Shown one piece after another: positions 52,528-61,800 of a stretch of DNA of 64,000 nucleotides. Source of the stretch: an uncultured Croceitalea sp. (GTDB taxonomy: Bacteria; Bacteroidota; Bacteroidia; Flavobacteriales; Flavobacteriaceae); assembly GCA_947494805.1 (NCBI GenBank), contig CANLWK010000002.1:186001-250000 (forward strand), given 5' to 3'. Numbering within the stretch: position 1 is the stretch's first letter; each line of letters starts with the position of its first letter. Made by a program: the position numbers and the translations under genes. The notes under the pieces were generated by a model. That model did not search any database and had not been told where the DNA came from. It worked only from the letters and a program-made list of their open reading frames with translations.

Positions 52528-52554
52528 AAAAAAAGAGCCTTTTGGCCCTTTTTT
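52528..52554 (-). terminator. intrinsic terminator of the ECF sigma operon
   Basis: On the minus strand AAAAAGGGCC, an AAAA loop and GGCTCTTTTT form a stem with one mismatch, followed by further T. It begins 27 bp after the Spy-like gene stop. Confidence 0.75.
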
Positions 52555-52580
52555 AATGTCATTTGTCGAATTACATGCTA

Positions 52581-53027
52581 TTATCCACCACCTCGGCGTT
52601 TTCGAATCTGTTGCAACAACCGCTTTTTGAAGTTTTCTTCGGCCCTAAAGAGCTTTATGATTTTTATGGATGGCAGTACTCCCTGCAGATTTTTGATAAA
52701 GCTTTGTTCCAACTGATGTTTTTCTGCTTGTAGTTTTGTGAAAGCTGCGACCATATTGTCAGCCTCTTTTGAAGTGATTTGAGACATATCGGCAAAGCGA
52801 CGACCAAATTGCGTTCGTTCTTTTTGCCTGATGATATCCATTTTCTCTTCATGGTCGTTGTACACGGGCCAGAATTTTTGTGCTTCTTTACTGCTCAAGT
52901 TAAGTTGCTCGGTAATGAAGGCGACTTTCAATGTTTTGATACGTTCCCTACCAGGCCCTTGTTGGGCCTTGACCACTATTGAAAACAATAGTACAACAAA
53001 AAGTAAAAGTCTATTTTTCAATATCAT
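52581..53027 (-). CDS. Spy/CpxP-like periplasmic protein in an ECF sigma operon
   Basis: The 148-residue protein has a signal peptide (to about Q22) and a helical region like the LTxxQ-type Spy/CpxP proteins: ITEQLNLSSKEAQKFWPVYNDHEEK, then a long amphipathic helix with FTKLQAEKHQLEQ and a basic end (RKRRGGG). In Bacteroidota such proteins close ECF sigma operons and are described as sensors or chaperones. ATG 53027 gives the best signal peptide. It is the third gene after sigma and the membrane protein. Confidence 0.7.
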   Translation of the reverse strand: MILKNRLLLFVVLLFSIVVKAQQGPGRERIKTLKVAFITEQLNLSSKEAQKFWPVYNDHEEKMDIIRQKERTQFGRRFADMSQITSKEADNMVAAFTKLQAEKHQLEQSFIKNLQGVLPSIKIIKLFRAEENFKKRLLQQIRKRRGGG

Positions 53028-53037
53028 TGGTTGTATT

Positions 53038-53613
53038 TTATTCTTGCTCATTTTTGGCATTGTTTTCTGAATCGAACATATCATCGGTGGGTAGGCTATC
53101 TTCGCCTATTTCGTATTCCAAATCCAATTCTTCAAAAGTATCCATATTACTGTCAAGATACTCTATTAGTTCATCCTCTTCAAAAGATTCATTACGTAGT
53201 GAGGTCAATTCGTTTTCTTCTAAAGCGACTACTTGCGCAATTTCATAAGATGTCAGTCCGAATTCAGTTGTTTCAAAATAGGCATTGATTTCGGCACTGG
53301 CCAAGTCGTCAAATTGTATGGTATCTTCTTTGTTTTGGTCAAAGAACAGCACTATGACCAATAGCGCGGCAACGGAAGCGGCAGCATAGTAGATTTTTCG
53401 ATACGAACGTAGGGAAATCACTTTTGGTATAAAGCCGTCTTGTTTATTAATGACGTTTTCATGTATCGTAATAAAATAACCTTTGGGTACCACAAAACCG
53501 TCTGTCTTCGGAATCACGGTTTCTTCCTTTGCTATTTTGTCCATCAAGCGTTCATTGAATGTCTCAAAATAACCTTCGGGGGTTTTGAATTTATTATCGT
53601 GGTTCTTTTTCAT
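53038..53613 (-). CDS. membrane protein between ECF sigma and Spy-like protein, probable anti-sigma factor
   Basis: The 191-residue protein has one membrane helix (IYYAAASVAALLVIVLFF, about 90-107), a cytoplasmic N-terminal half beginning KKNHDNKFKTPEGYFE and an acidic outer half with many Glu/Asp. The topology and place directly after the sigma gene suggest an anti-sigma factor, but the classical zinc-binding HxxxCxxC motif is absent, so this is inference. The name cannot be given. Confidence 0.6.
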   Translation of the reverse strand: MKKNHDNKFKTPEGYFETFNERLMDKIAKEETVIPKTDGFVVPKGYFITIHENVINKQDGFIPKVISLRSYRKIYYAAASVAALLVIVLFFDQNKEDTIQFDDLASAEINAYFETTEFGLTSYEIAQVVALEENELTSLRNESFEEDELIEYLDSNMDTFEELDLEYEIGEDSLPTDDMFDSENNAKNEQE

Positions 53614-53660
53614 CTTAACTATTTGACATCTACTCTTTCAAAAAGTTTAATTGTTTTATG

Positions 53661-54203
53661 TTATTCTTCCTTCAAATAAGCCTCAATCTTTTTTACGGCC
53701 AAATGGTACGAAGCTTTAAGTCCCCCGACCGAGGTTTCCAAGATTTCTGCAATTTCATCATACTTCAATTCTTGAAAATACTTCATGTTAAATACCAGTT
53801 TCTGTTTTTCTGGTAACGTCGTTAAGGCCTTTTGTAATTTCAACTGAATTTCGTCGCCATCAAAATATACATCAGATTCCAAACTCCCCAACATTTGTGC
53901 TTTCATTTCTTGGTCAGTGATACCGGCCTTTCGTTGTTTTTGTTTTATAAAAGTCAACGATTCGTTGGTTGCAATTCTGTACATCCATGAGTAAAGTTTG
54001 CTATCACCTTTAAACCCGTCAATGCTTCTAAAGACCTTTATAAACGTATTTTGCAGCACGTCGTCAGCATCATCATGGTTCATCACAATCCTTCTAATAT
54101 GCCAATAGAGGCGCTCTTTGTAAGTGTTTACAAGCACTTCAAAGGCCTTTGCTTGACTTTTTTTGTCTTTTAGTTCGTTAACAAGCGTTTCTTCGGCTAT
54201 CAA
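53661..54203 (-). CDS. ECF RNA polymerase sigma factor
   Basis: The 180-residue protein has sigma-70 region 2 (YKERLYWHIRRIVMNHDDADDVLQNTFIKVFR, with YSWMYRIATN) and region 4 (LPEKQKLVFNMKYFQELKYDEIAEIL then SVGGLKASYHLAVKKIE). It directs transcription of a specific regulon, probably an envelope stress regulon, judging from the co-encoded membrane and Spy-like proteins. No ATG lies between the upstream stop and region 2, so TTG 54203 is the likely start. First gene of a three-gene operon ended by the terminator at 52528-52554. Confidence 0.92.
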   Translation of the reverse strand: MIAEETLVNELKDKKSQAKAFEVLVNTYKERLYWHIRRIVMNHDDADDVLQNTFIKVFRSIDGFKGDSKLYSWMYRIATNESLTFIKQKQRKAGITDQEMKAQMLGSLESDVYFDGDEIQLKLQKALTTLPEKQKLVFNMKYFQELKYDEIAEILETSVGGLKASYHLAVKKIEAYLKEE

Positions 54204-54391
54204 AAAAAAGGTTTGTTTGCTGCTTTGACCACTAAGTTAGCAAAAGGTTTAATTTTTGGGAGTTAACAATTAAGGGTTGGGCTAAAAATCAGACGGTAAG
54301 TTTGAGTATTGACCAAGACTTTCTAAAATGATAGTGCATAAAACTATTTTTTTTCATTTTCTTTGAAACTTCGACCTAACAACAACCAACT

Positions 54392-55768
54392 ATGAAAAAA
54401 ACGACTTCAAAAAATGGGGGCATACTAGCTTCCATCGGACTTGGTGAGAAAATCGGATATGGAATCGGTGATTTGGGCTTCAATTTTTATTGGGCCAATA
54501 TCTCAGGGTTTTTACTGTATTTCTATACCGATGTTTTCGGAATCTCGGCTGCTGCTGCCGGAACCATGTTTTTAGTAACCAAGATTTTTGATGCCTTTAC
54601 CGATCCCATCATGGGCGGCATTGCCGATAGAACAAAATCAAAATGGGGCAAATATCGTCCGTACCTGTTATTGGGAGGTCTGCCTATGGCCGGTGCTGCG
54701 GTATTGACCTATACCACACCTGATTTAGGGAGTGGTGGAAAACTCTTTTGGGCCTATGGTACCTATTCGTTCATGATGTTGATGTATACGGTACTCAGTG
54801 TTCCCTATTCAGCACTTTCAGGGGTCATCACAGCAAAGAGCCAAGACCGAACCGATTTGATAAGTTTTCGTTTTATAGCAGCATTTACCGGAACCACCTT
54901 GGTCAATTACTATACACTTGATCTGGTTGAACTTTTGGGCAAAGGGGACGAAGCATTGGGTTGGCAATTGACCATGCTTGTATATGGACTGATAGCAACC
55001 CTGTTGTTTGCCATTGTTTCTTGGAGTTCAAAAGAACGTATTACCCCCCCGCCCAGTCAAAAAACAAATGCTATAGATGACTTGAAAGACCTATTGAAGA
55101 ACAAGCCTTGGTTGGTTTTGTTCAGTTTGGCGTTGATTATTATGATTACCATCACTATGCGAGCGGGTGCTGCCATTTATTATATCAAATACTACGTAAA
55201 GCAACCCGACTTAGTCGATGATTTTTTGACAACCTACGGATTGGCCTTAGCTGCTGGAGCCGCGCTGACCCCTGTTATGACAAGGTTTTTGGAAAAGAAA
55301 AAGCTGATGATGCTTTTGATGGCGCTTACAGGAATACTTTCCATTGCCTTTTTCTTTATTCCGCCTGATGCAATTTGGTTGTTGTTTACCGTAAACATAT
55401 TGATTGGCCTTTGTCTAGGTCCAAAATCACCGTTGGCGTTTTCGATGTATGCTGATACTGCGGATTACACGGAATGGAAAACAGGAAGGCGTGCCACGGC
55501 AATGACCTTTTCAGCCGCGATTTTTTCGCAAAAACTGGGTGGGGCCATAGCCTCGTTTGCCATTGGGGCAGTATTGGCATCTATGGGCTATGTTGCCAAA
55601 GAGGCACAGTCTGATGCTTCACAAACCGGAATTCTCTTGACCATAAGTATCATTCCTGGTTTCATCGCACTTTTGGCGGCTTATATCATGCGCTTTTACA
55701 CTTTGGACAAGCAATTGTTGAGCAAAGTGCAAAATGAATTAAAAGAACGAAAAGCTTCTGAAGAATAG
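54392..55768 (+). CDS. GPH-family sugar:cation symporter
   Basis: The 458-residue protein has about 12 membrane segments and the GPH (glycoside-pentoside-hexuronide) family signature: DAFTDPIMGGIADRTKSKWGKYRPY near residues 68-88 and the second-half cue YADTADYTEWKTGRR. It takes up a glycoside with sodium or protons. The stop is directly followed by the start of the GH94-like gene (TAGATG), so the pair is co-transcribed and the phosphorylase is the natural acceptor of the imported sugar. Confidence 0.9.
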   Translation: MKKTTSKNGGILASIGLGEKIGYGIGDLGFNFYWANISGFLLYFYTDVFGISAAAAGTMFLVTKIFDAFTDPIMGGIADRTKSKWGKYRPYLLLGGLPMAGAAVLTYTTPDLGSGGKLFWAYGTYSFMMLMYTVLSVPYSALSGVITAKSQDRTDLISFRFIAAFTGTTLVNYYTLDLVELLGKGDEALGWQLTMLVYGLIATLLFAIVSWSSKERITPPPSQKTNAIDDLKDLLKNKPWLVLFSLALIIMITITMRAGAAIYYIKYYVKQPDLVDDFLTTYGLALAAGAALTPVMTRFLEKKKLMMLLMALTGILSIAFFFIPPDAIWLLFTVNILIGLCLGPKSPLAFSMYADTADYTEWKTGRRATAMTFSAAIFSQKLGGAIASFAIGAVLASMGYVAKEAQSDASQTGILLTISIIPGFIALLAAYIMRFYTLDKQLLSKVQNELKERKASEE

Positions 55769-58132
55769 ATGATAAAAGCCACTGACAATGGAGTTCGACT
55801 AGAGCTTGATTCCCCAACAAAATTGCCGAATGCCTCGTCTTTTTTATGGAATAAGAGAATGATGGTGCATATGAACTGCCGCGGTTATGCAGTTGCACAG
55901 TTTATGCAGCCCGAACCGGCCAAGTATGCACACTCACCCAATCTAGAGGCCAAAACGTTCATGCAGCCTGAGCAGCCTTATTATGACCATCATCCAGGGC
56001 GTTTTTTCTATATTAAAGATGAAGAGGCCCAAGCTATATTTTCAGTGCCCTATGCTCCTGTGAAGGCCGAGCCAGATAGTTTTGTATTCTCTGCTGGAAA
56101 GAGTGACATTTTATGGAAAATAACACACCAAGGGCTGTATATCGAATTACGTTTAGAACTTACGGAAAATGATGTCTTAGAGAAATGGAGCTTTTCAGTG
56201 AAGAATGTATCGGGTAGGCAACGGAAACTTAGTATTTATCCCTATTTCCCTGTGGGATATATGTCATGGATGAACCAATCTGGTGCGTATCATGAAGATA
56301 TTTGTGGCATCATTTGTTCTTCCATCACACCATATCAGAAATACAAAGACTACGAGAAAATAAAGACGCTGAAAGACAAAACGTTTTTTTTGGCTGATAA
56401 GACACCATATTCATGGGAGGTCAATCAAGCTGCTTTTGAAGGCGAGGGTGGATTACGCCATCCTTATGGTATTGCAAAACCGAAGTTGGATAAAGGAAAT
56501 GCCCTTTATGAAACCCCAGCGGCCATACTTCAGTATAAGCTTTCGTTGGCTCCCAATGGCGTGGAACAGTATCGATTTTTGTTTGGCCCAGCATTGGATA
56601 AACTAGAGGTTCGGGAGATCAGAACACGTTATTTTGATACTCGTGAAAAAGGTTTTGAGGCATCAACAAGTGCTTATGAAAACTATATGGCCAAAGGCGT
56701 TGGTTCATTGCGAATAAAAACGCCCGACACCATCTTAGACAATTTTGTAAATAATTGGTTGCCAAGACAAATATACTATCACGGCGAGACCAACCGCTTG
56801 AGCACAGACCCGCAGACCCGCAACTATTTACAAGACAATATGGGTATGGGCTATATAGACCCAAAAGTTGCTCGGGCAACCTATGTTACCGCGCTGAGCC
56901 AACAAGAAGAGAGTGGGGCCATGCCCGATGGTATCTTGATTCACCCTGAAGCACAATTAAAATACATCAATCAGGTGCCCCATACCGACCACTGCGTGTG
57001 GTTACCTATTTGTTTAAAGGCATATCTTGATGAAACCAATGATTACGAATTGCTTGAAGAAATGGTGCCATTTGCTCAAGGAACCCAAACCGCGAGCATA
57101 GCAAAACATCTCAATCTTGCCATGGACTGGTTGTATGCCCACCGTGATGAACGCGGATTGAACTACATTGATCAAGGTGATTGGTGCGATCCCATGAACA
57201 TGGTCGGACCACAAGGAAAAGGTGTTTCGGGTTGGTTGTCTTTGGCCACGGCGTATGCCTTAAAGGTTTGGTCCGGGATCTGTGAAAAAAATGACCGACC
57301 CGATTTAGCAGAAAGTTATAGAAAAAAAGCGGATGAGGTCAATAAGGCCGTAAACACCCATCTTTGGGATGGTCAGTGGTATGCACGAGGGATCACCGAT
57401 GCCAATGTTGTTTTCGGAATTCAAAAAGACAATGAAGGACGTATTTTTCTGAATCCCCAGGCATGGGCACTTTTAAGCGGATGCGCTGATAACCTACAAA
57501 GCGAGCAGTTGATCAAGGCCGTTGAAGCACAGTTGGAGACTCCTTTTGGCGTAGAATTGATGGCTCCGGCCTTCACTAAAATGCGCGAAGATATTGGTCG
57601 TGTGACCCAAAAATTTCCAGGGTCCGCAGAAAATGGTTCCGTCTATAACCATGCGGTTGCGTTTTATATGTTTGGACTGTTTGAAACCGGATATACAGAA
57701 AAGGCATTTGAAATATTGCGAAGAATGCTACCAGGCCCTGATGAGGACGATGTGCTACAACGAGGACAAATACCTGTTTTTATTCCCAATTATTATCGCG
57801 GGGCTTACCGCCAATTTCCGAGAACCGCGGGCAGGTCAAGTCAATTGTTCAATACTGGTACGGTTTCTTGGTTTTACCGTAGTTTAATTGATGGACTCTT
57901 CGGGTTGCGTGGTGATACCGATGGTCTACATATTGCTCCGCAATTACCAAAGGCATGGTCTCAGGTTGAGGTTACGCGAACCTTTAGGGGCAGTACATTA
58001 CATATTACCATGGAACGCAGTCCGTCACTAAAAGAAACCCAGGTTTTGATCGATGGCAAAATGTTGGAGAATGGTGTTCTACAAACCATACCGGAACAGA
58101 ATTATACGGTGAAGGTATTATTGCCGGTTTAG
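55769..58132 (+). CDS. GH94-like glycoside phosphorylase
   Basis: The 787-residue protein has the N-terminal beta-sandwich and alpha/alpha-barrel of cellobiose-phosphorylase-type proteins. The catalytic-acid motif reads QGDWCDPMNMVG, with D471 and D474, where cellobiose and chitobiose phosphorylases have DWNDGM. Further typical parts are TRNYLQDNMGMGYID, KFPGSAENGSVYNHAVAF and GRSSQLFNTGTVSWFY. It would split an imported disaccharide with phosphate, giving a sugar-1-phosphate. The co-encoded GPH symporter and nearby phosphohexomutase fit. The Cys variant may mark a distinct specificity. Its 3' end overlaps the ABC exporter gene by 4 bp. Confidence 0.82.
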   Translation: MIKATDNGVRLELDSPTKLPNASSFLWNKRMMVHMNCRGYAVAQFMQPEPAKYAHSPNLEAKTFMQPEQPYYDHHPGRFFYIKDEEAQAIFSVPYAPVKAEPDSFVFSAGKSDILWKITHQGLYIELRLELTENDVLEKWSFSVKNVSGRQRKLSIYPYFPVGYMSWMNQSGAYHEDICGIICSSITPYQKYKDYEKIKTLKDKTFFLADKTPYSWEVNQAAFEGEGGLRHPYGIAKPKLDKGNALYETPAAILQYKLSLAPNGVEQYRFLFGPALDKLEVREIRTRYFDTREKGFEASTSAYENYMAKGVGSLRIKTPDTILDNFVNNWLPRQIYYHGETNRLSTDPQTRNYLQDNMGMGYIDPKVARATYVTALSQQEESGAMPDGILIHPEAQLKYINQVPHTDHCVWLPICLKAYLDETNDYELLEEMVPFAQGTQTASIAKHLNLAMDWLYAHRDERGLNYIDQGDWCDPMNMVGPQGKGVSGWLSLATAYALKVWSGICEKNDRPDLAESYRKKADEVNKAVNTHLWDGQWYARGITDANVVFGIQKDNEGRIFLNPQAWALLSGCADNLQSEQLIKAVEAQLETPFGVELMAPAFTKMREDIGRVTQKFPGSAENGSVYNHAVAFYMFGLFETGYTEKAFEILRRMLPGPDEDDVLQRGQIPVFIPNYYRGAYRQFPRTAGRSSQLFNTGTVSWFYRSLIDGLFGLRGDTDGLHIAPQLPKAWSQVEVTRTFRGSTLHITMERSPSLKETQVLIDGKMLENGVLQTIPEQNYTVKVLLPV

Positions 58133-59958
58133 GCCATGGATTGCATTTCTACCAGTTTGCGATATCCTTTTTCTGATTTCATCAGTTCGTCATGTGTGCC
58201 TTGCTCCGTGATTTTTCCTTTGTTCAAAACCACAATGGAATCTGCATTTTGAATGGTCGACAAGCGGTGTGCAATTACAATTGAAGTGCGGTTGCGCATC
58301 ATTTTCTCCAGTGCATCCTGAACCAATCGCTCACTTTCGGTATCCAGTGCAGAAGTGGCTTCATCCAAAATCATTATTGGTGGATTTTTTAGGACCGCTC
58401 GCGCGATGGACAACCGTTGTTTTTGTCCGCCGCTTAATTTGTTGCCGCTGTCACCGATGTTGGTGTCATAACCCTTGGGAAGTTCCATGATAAAATCATG
58501 TGCGTTAGCTATTTTAGCGGCTTCAACAAGTTCTTCTTCGGTGGCATTTTCTTTACCCAAGGCAATATTGTTTCGTACCGAATCATTGAACAAGATGGAA
58601 TCTTGGGTAACCAAACCCATCAATCCCCGAAGCGATTTCTTAGTAATATTCTTGATATTCAGACCATCAATTAAAATTTCACCTTCATTCACTTCATAGA
58701 ATCGAGTCACCAAATTTGCTATGGTACTTTTACCGCTTCCCGATTGTCCCACCAGTGCTACGGTATGGCCTTTCTGTACCTTTAGGTTAAAATCTTCAAG
58801 AACATAATCGTCAGCATATTTAAAGGAAACATTTTTCAGGTCAATATGGTTTTCAAGACTTTCCTTCTTTTGTGCTGCGCTAATATCTTTAATAGGATTC
58901 TCCGTTTCCAGTACCTCAAAAATCCGCTCTGCCGAGGCATTTCCCTTTTTAATATTGTAATTCACCGTGGTAATTGCCTTAACGGGATTGATAATGGTAT
59001 AAAACAATCCGATATAGCCCATAAATTCTTGTGGGGTCAAGGTACTTTGATTGCCCAACACCAAACTACCTCCGTACCATAATACCGTAATAACTACAGC
59101 TACGCCAAGAAACTCACTAAAGGGAGAAGCCAATCCGTGACGTTGAACCACAGAAATCATAATCTTTTTGAATCGAGACGTGGAATCAGTAAACTTGGTG
59201 GCCAAACGTTCTTCGGCATTAAAGCCCTTGATAATCTTCAATGCCCCCAAAGTCTCTTCTAAAAAGGATAAAAACGTGCCCGTTTCCTTTTGGGCCTCTA
59301 AAGATTGTGCCTTGAGTCGCTTGCCCACGATAGAAATCAGAAAACCTGCTATGGGCAAAAATATGAACACAAACAATGTCAACTGTGCACTGATAGCCAA
59401 CATTGAAATCAATACGATTACAATAGTAATGGGTTCTCGCGCAAGAGCTTCCAACGAATTGATAATGGAACCTTCAATTTCTTTAACGTCTGAGGTCATG
59501 CGCGCAATCAAGTCACCCTTTCGAGATTCTGAAAAATAACCTAGTGGTAGGTCCAGTGTTTTTAAATAGAGGCTATCTTGAATGTCTTTTACCATGCCTG
59601 TTCTTAGATACGCCAAAACATACATCGCCGCATACCGAAAGAGGTTTTTTAGAAAAAAGATGATGATACTGGCCACACAGATAAAAACCAAGGCTGCCAA
59701 CGGCCCTTCACCATCCACTTTTTGTGTAAGAAAGTAGTTTAACGAATCTTTTAAATAGACTTGTAAACTACCCAAACCATTATAAACCGGCGCTTTGAAC
59801 ACCTTCTCTTGAGTGCTGAACAAAATGCCCAATGTAGGTATGAATATTATAATCGATAGTACATTGAATATCGAATACAGAATATTGAACAGAATATTCA
59901 GAAAAGCATATGATTTGTACGGCTTTGCAAACCGTAAAATCTTTTTAAAGTAATTCAT
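58129..59958 (-). CDS. ABC exporter, fused permease/ATPase (MsbA-like)
   Basis: The 609-residue protein has six membrane helices in the N-terminal ~330 residues and an ATPase domain: Walker A GQSGSGKST near 405, signature LSGGQKQR near 509, Walker B IMILDEATSALD near 530 and the switch His in IAHRLST. It works as a homodimer exporting a lipid or other hydrophobic compound; MsbA-like lipid flippases are the nearest description. It is transcribed 3 bp after the phosphohexomutase, and shares its transcript. Confidence 0.9.
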   Translation of the reverse strand: MNYFKKILRFAKPYKSYAFLNILFNILYSIFNVLSIIIFIPTLGILFSTQEKVFKAPVYNGLGSLQVYLKDSLNYFLTQKVDGEGPLAALVFICVASIIIFFLKNLFRYAAMYVLAYLRTGMVKDIQDSLYLKTLDLPLGYFSESRKGDLIARMTSDVKEIEGSIINSLEALAREPITIVIVLISMLAISAQLTLFVFIFLPIAGFLISIVGKRLKAQSLEAQKETGTFLSFLEETLGALKIIKGFNAEERLATKFTDSTSRFKKIMISVVQRHGLASPFSEFLGVAVVITVLWYGGSLVLGNQSTLTPQEFMGYIGLFYTIINPVKAITTVNYNIKKGNASAERIFEVLETENPIKDISAAQKKESLENHIDLKNVSFKYADDYVLEDFNLKVQKGHTVALVGQSGSGKSTIANLVTRFYEVNEGEILIDGLNIKNITKKSLRGLMGLVTQDSILFNDSVRNNIALGKENATEEELVEAAKIANAHDFIMELPKGYDTNIGDSGNKLSGGQKQRLSIARAVLKNPPIMILDEATSALDTESERLVQDALEKMMRNRTSIVIAHRLSTIQNADSIVVLNKGKITEQGTHDELMKSEKGYRKLVEMQSMA

Positions 59959-59961
59959 TCA

Positions 59962-61668
59962 CTATAAATTCAATTCAGCAACAATTCCCTCTAATTTGGA
60001 ATCCAACTGCGAATTTACGGATTTAAAATCCTCGGCTTTGGCCAAGGTCGCATTAGTGCTCATGTAAAATTTCACCTTGGGTTCCGTTCCGCTTGGTCTT
60101 GCAGCGATACGGGTTCCATCTTCGGTCTCATAGATAAGTACGTTCGACTTAGGAATGTCAATTGCTTTTTCTTCACCTGTCTGCACGTTCTTTGCGATTG
60201 AGGTGTTATAATCTTCAATCCATAAAAGTTTTGAACCTTGCACGGATGCCACTGGATTTTCTTTAAAATCTTTGAGCATTTGCTTAATTTCTTCAGCGCC
60301 GCTCATACCCTTTTTTGTAATCGAAATCAATTTTTCTTTGTAGAATCCGAAAGCCACATAAGCATCAATGAGGTCTTGGTAGAAAGAACTTCCATTGGCC
60401 TTGGCCTGGGCAGCTATTTCACAGGCCAATAGGGTAGAGGTGACCGCGTCTTTGTCACGCACGAAATCACCGACCATATAGCCAAAGCTCTCTTCACCAC
60501 CACCGACAAATGTGGATTCAGGGAAATCTTTGATCATCTTACCAATCCATTTAAAACCGGTAAGAGCGGTTTTGAATTCTACGCCATAAGCTTTTGCCAT
60601 TTGTTCCATCATTGGTGTTGAAACAATGGTTGATGCTACAAACTCATTGCCCTTGAGGCCTTTGGCCTTATATTGGTCCAATAAAAACTTGGTCATCAAA
60701 ACCATGGTCTGGTTTCCGTTCAGCAGCTCCATTTCACCATCAAGGTTACGAACGGCAATACCCAAGCGGTCACTGTCAGGATCTGTACCAACAACCATAT
60801 CGGCGCCTATTTCTTCTGCTTTTTTGATGGCCATGGCCAATGCTTCGGGTTCTTCAGGGTTTGGAGACTTTACCGTTGGAAAATTGCCATCTGGTTTTGC
60901 CTGTTCTTCAATTACAGTAACATTTTTATATCCGGCACGCTTTAAAACTTCAGGAATAGCCGTAATGGATGTTCCATGGATGGAAGTGAAAACAATTTTA
61001 AAATCATCTTTTCCAGCAGCATTGAAGTTTCCGTTTTTGACGGATTCTTCAAAAAACGCTTCATCGACTTCAGCATCAATGGCCTCAATGAGACCATGGT
61101 TTGCCTCGAATTTGATATCTTCAAATGAAAGGGAATCAATTTCAGCTATAATTTCTCCGTCTTGTGGTGGCACTATTTGTCCACCGTCACCCCAATACAC
61201 TTTGTAACCGTTATATTCTGGTGGATTGTGCGATGCCGTCAAAACGATGCCCGCATGGCAGTCTAAATGACGTACGGCAAAGGATAGTTCAGGGGTCGTG
61301 CGCAATTCAGAAAATCGAAACACTTTGATTCCGTTTGCCGACAATACCTCTGCTACCACCTGTGATAAGGTATCGCTATTATGACGGCAATCGTAAGCGA
61401 TGACCACCTTTAGTTCTTCATTTGGGTAGGTGCTTTTGAGGTAATTGCTCAATCCCTGGGTGCTTTTGCCCAATGTATATTTATTGATTCTATTGGTACC
61501 CACGCCCATTACACCACGCATACCACCTGTACCGAACTCTAAGTTTTTGTAAAAACGCTCTTTAAGTTCTTCAGTATCATTGGCCATCAAGTTTTCAATC
61601 TCTTCTTTGGTCTGTGCGTCAAAGAAATCCGTCAGCCAGGTTTTAGCGGTAGCGGTAATAGAATCCAT
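59962..61668 (-). CDS. phosphohexomutase (phosphoglucomutase type)
   Basis: The 568-residue protein is an alpha-D-phosphohexomutase: the phosphorylated Ser is in TASHNPPEYNGYKVYW near residue 146, the metal loop is DPDSDRLG near 297, the sugar-binding loop is GGGEESFG, and the C-terminal phosphate site is RPSGTEPKVKFYM. This long form (PgcA/PGM2-like) converts glucose-1-phosphate to glucose-6-phosphate. It could take the product of the facing GH94-like phosphorylase into glycolysis and feed trehalose synthesis. It leads the operon with the ABC exporter. Confidence 0.93.
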   Translation of the reverse strand: MDSITATAKTWLTDFFDAQTKEEIENLMANDTEELKERFYKNLEFGTGGMRGVMGVGTNRINKYTLGKSTQGLSNYLKSTYPNEELKVVIAYDCRHNSDTLSQVVAEVLSANGIKVFRFSELRTTPELSFAVRHLDCHAGIVLTASHNPPEYNGYKVYWGDGGQIVPPQDGEIIAEIDSLSFEDIKFEANHGLIEAIDAEVDEAFFEESVKNGNFNAAGKDDFKIVFTSIHGTSITAIPEVLKRAGYKNVTVIEEQAKPDGNFPTVKSPNPEEPEALAMAIKKAEEIGADMVVGTDPDSDRLGIAVRNLDGEMELLNGNQTMVLMTKFLLDQYKAKGLKGNEFVASTIVSTPMMEQMAKAYGVEFKTALTGFKWIGKMIKDFPESTFVGGGEESFGYMVGDFVRDKDAVTSTLLACEIAAQAKANGSSFYQDLIDAYVAFGFYKEKLISITKKGMSGAEEIKQMLKDFKENPVASVQGSKLLWIEDYNTSIAKNVQTGEEKAIDIPKSNVLIYETEDGTRIAARPSGTEPKVKFYMSTNATLAKAEDFKSVNSQLDSKLEGIVAELNL

Positions 61669-61800
61669 AGGGTATTATTTAATTACAATACAAAATTACA
61701 TCAGTTTATGCTGACTTAACAATATTGAACAACGAAAAATAGTAAAATGACGTGTAAATTGGGTAATAGGCGTAAAATTCATTAAGTTACAATCGGTATG

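Noticed and set aside
52469-52562. Longer start of the small secreted protein
   Set aside because: The extension passes through a strong terminator hairpin and masks an obvious signal peptide.
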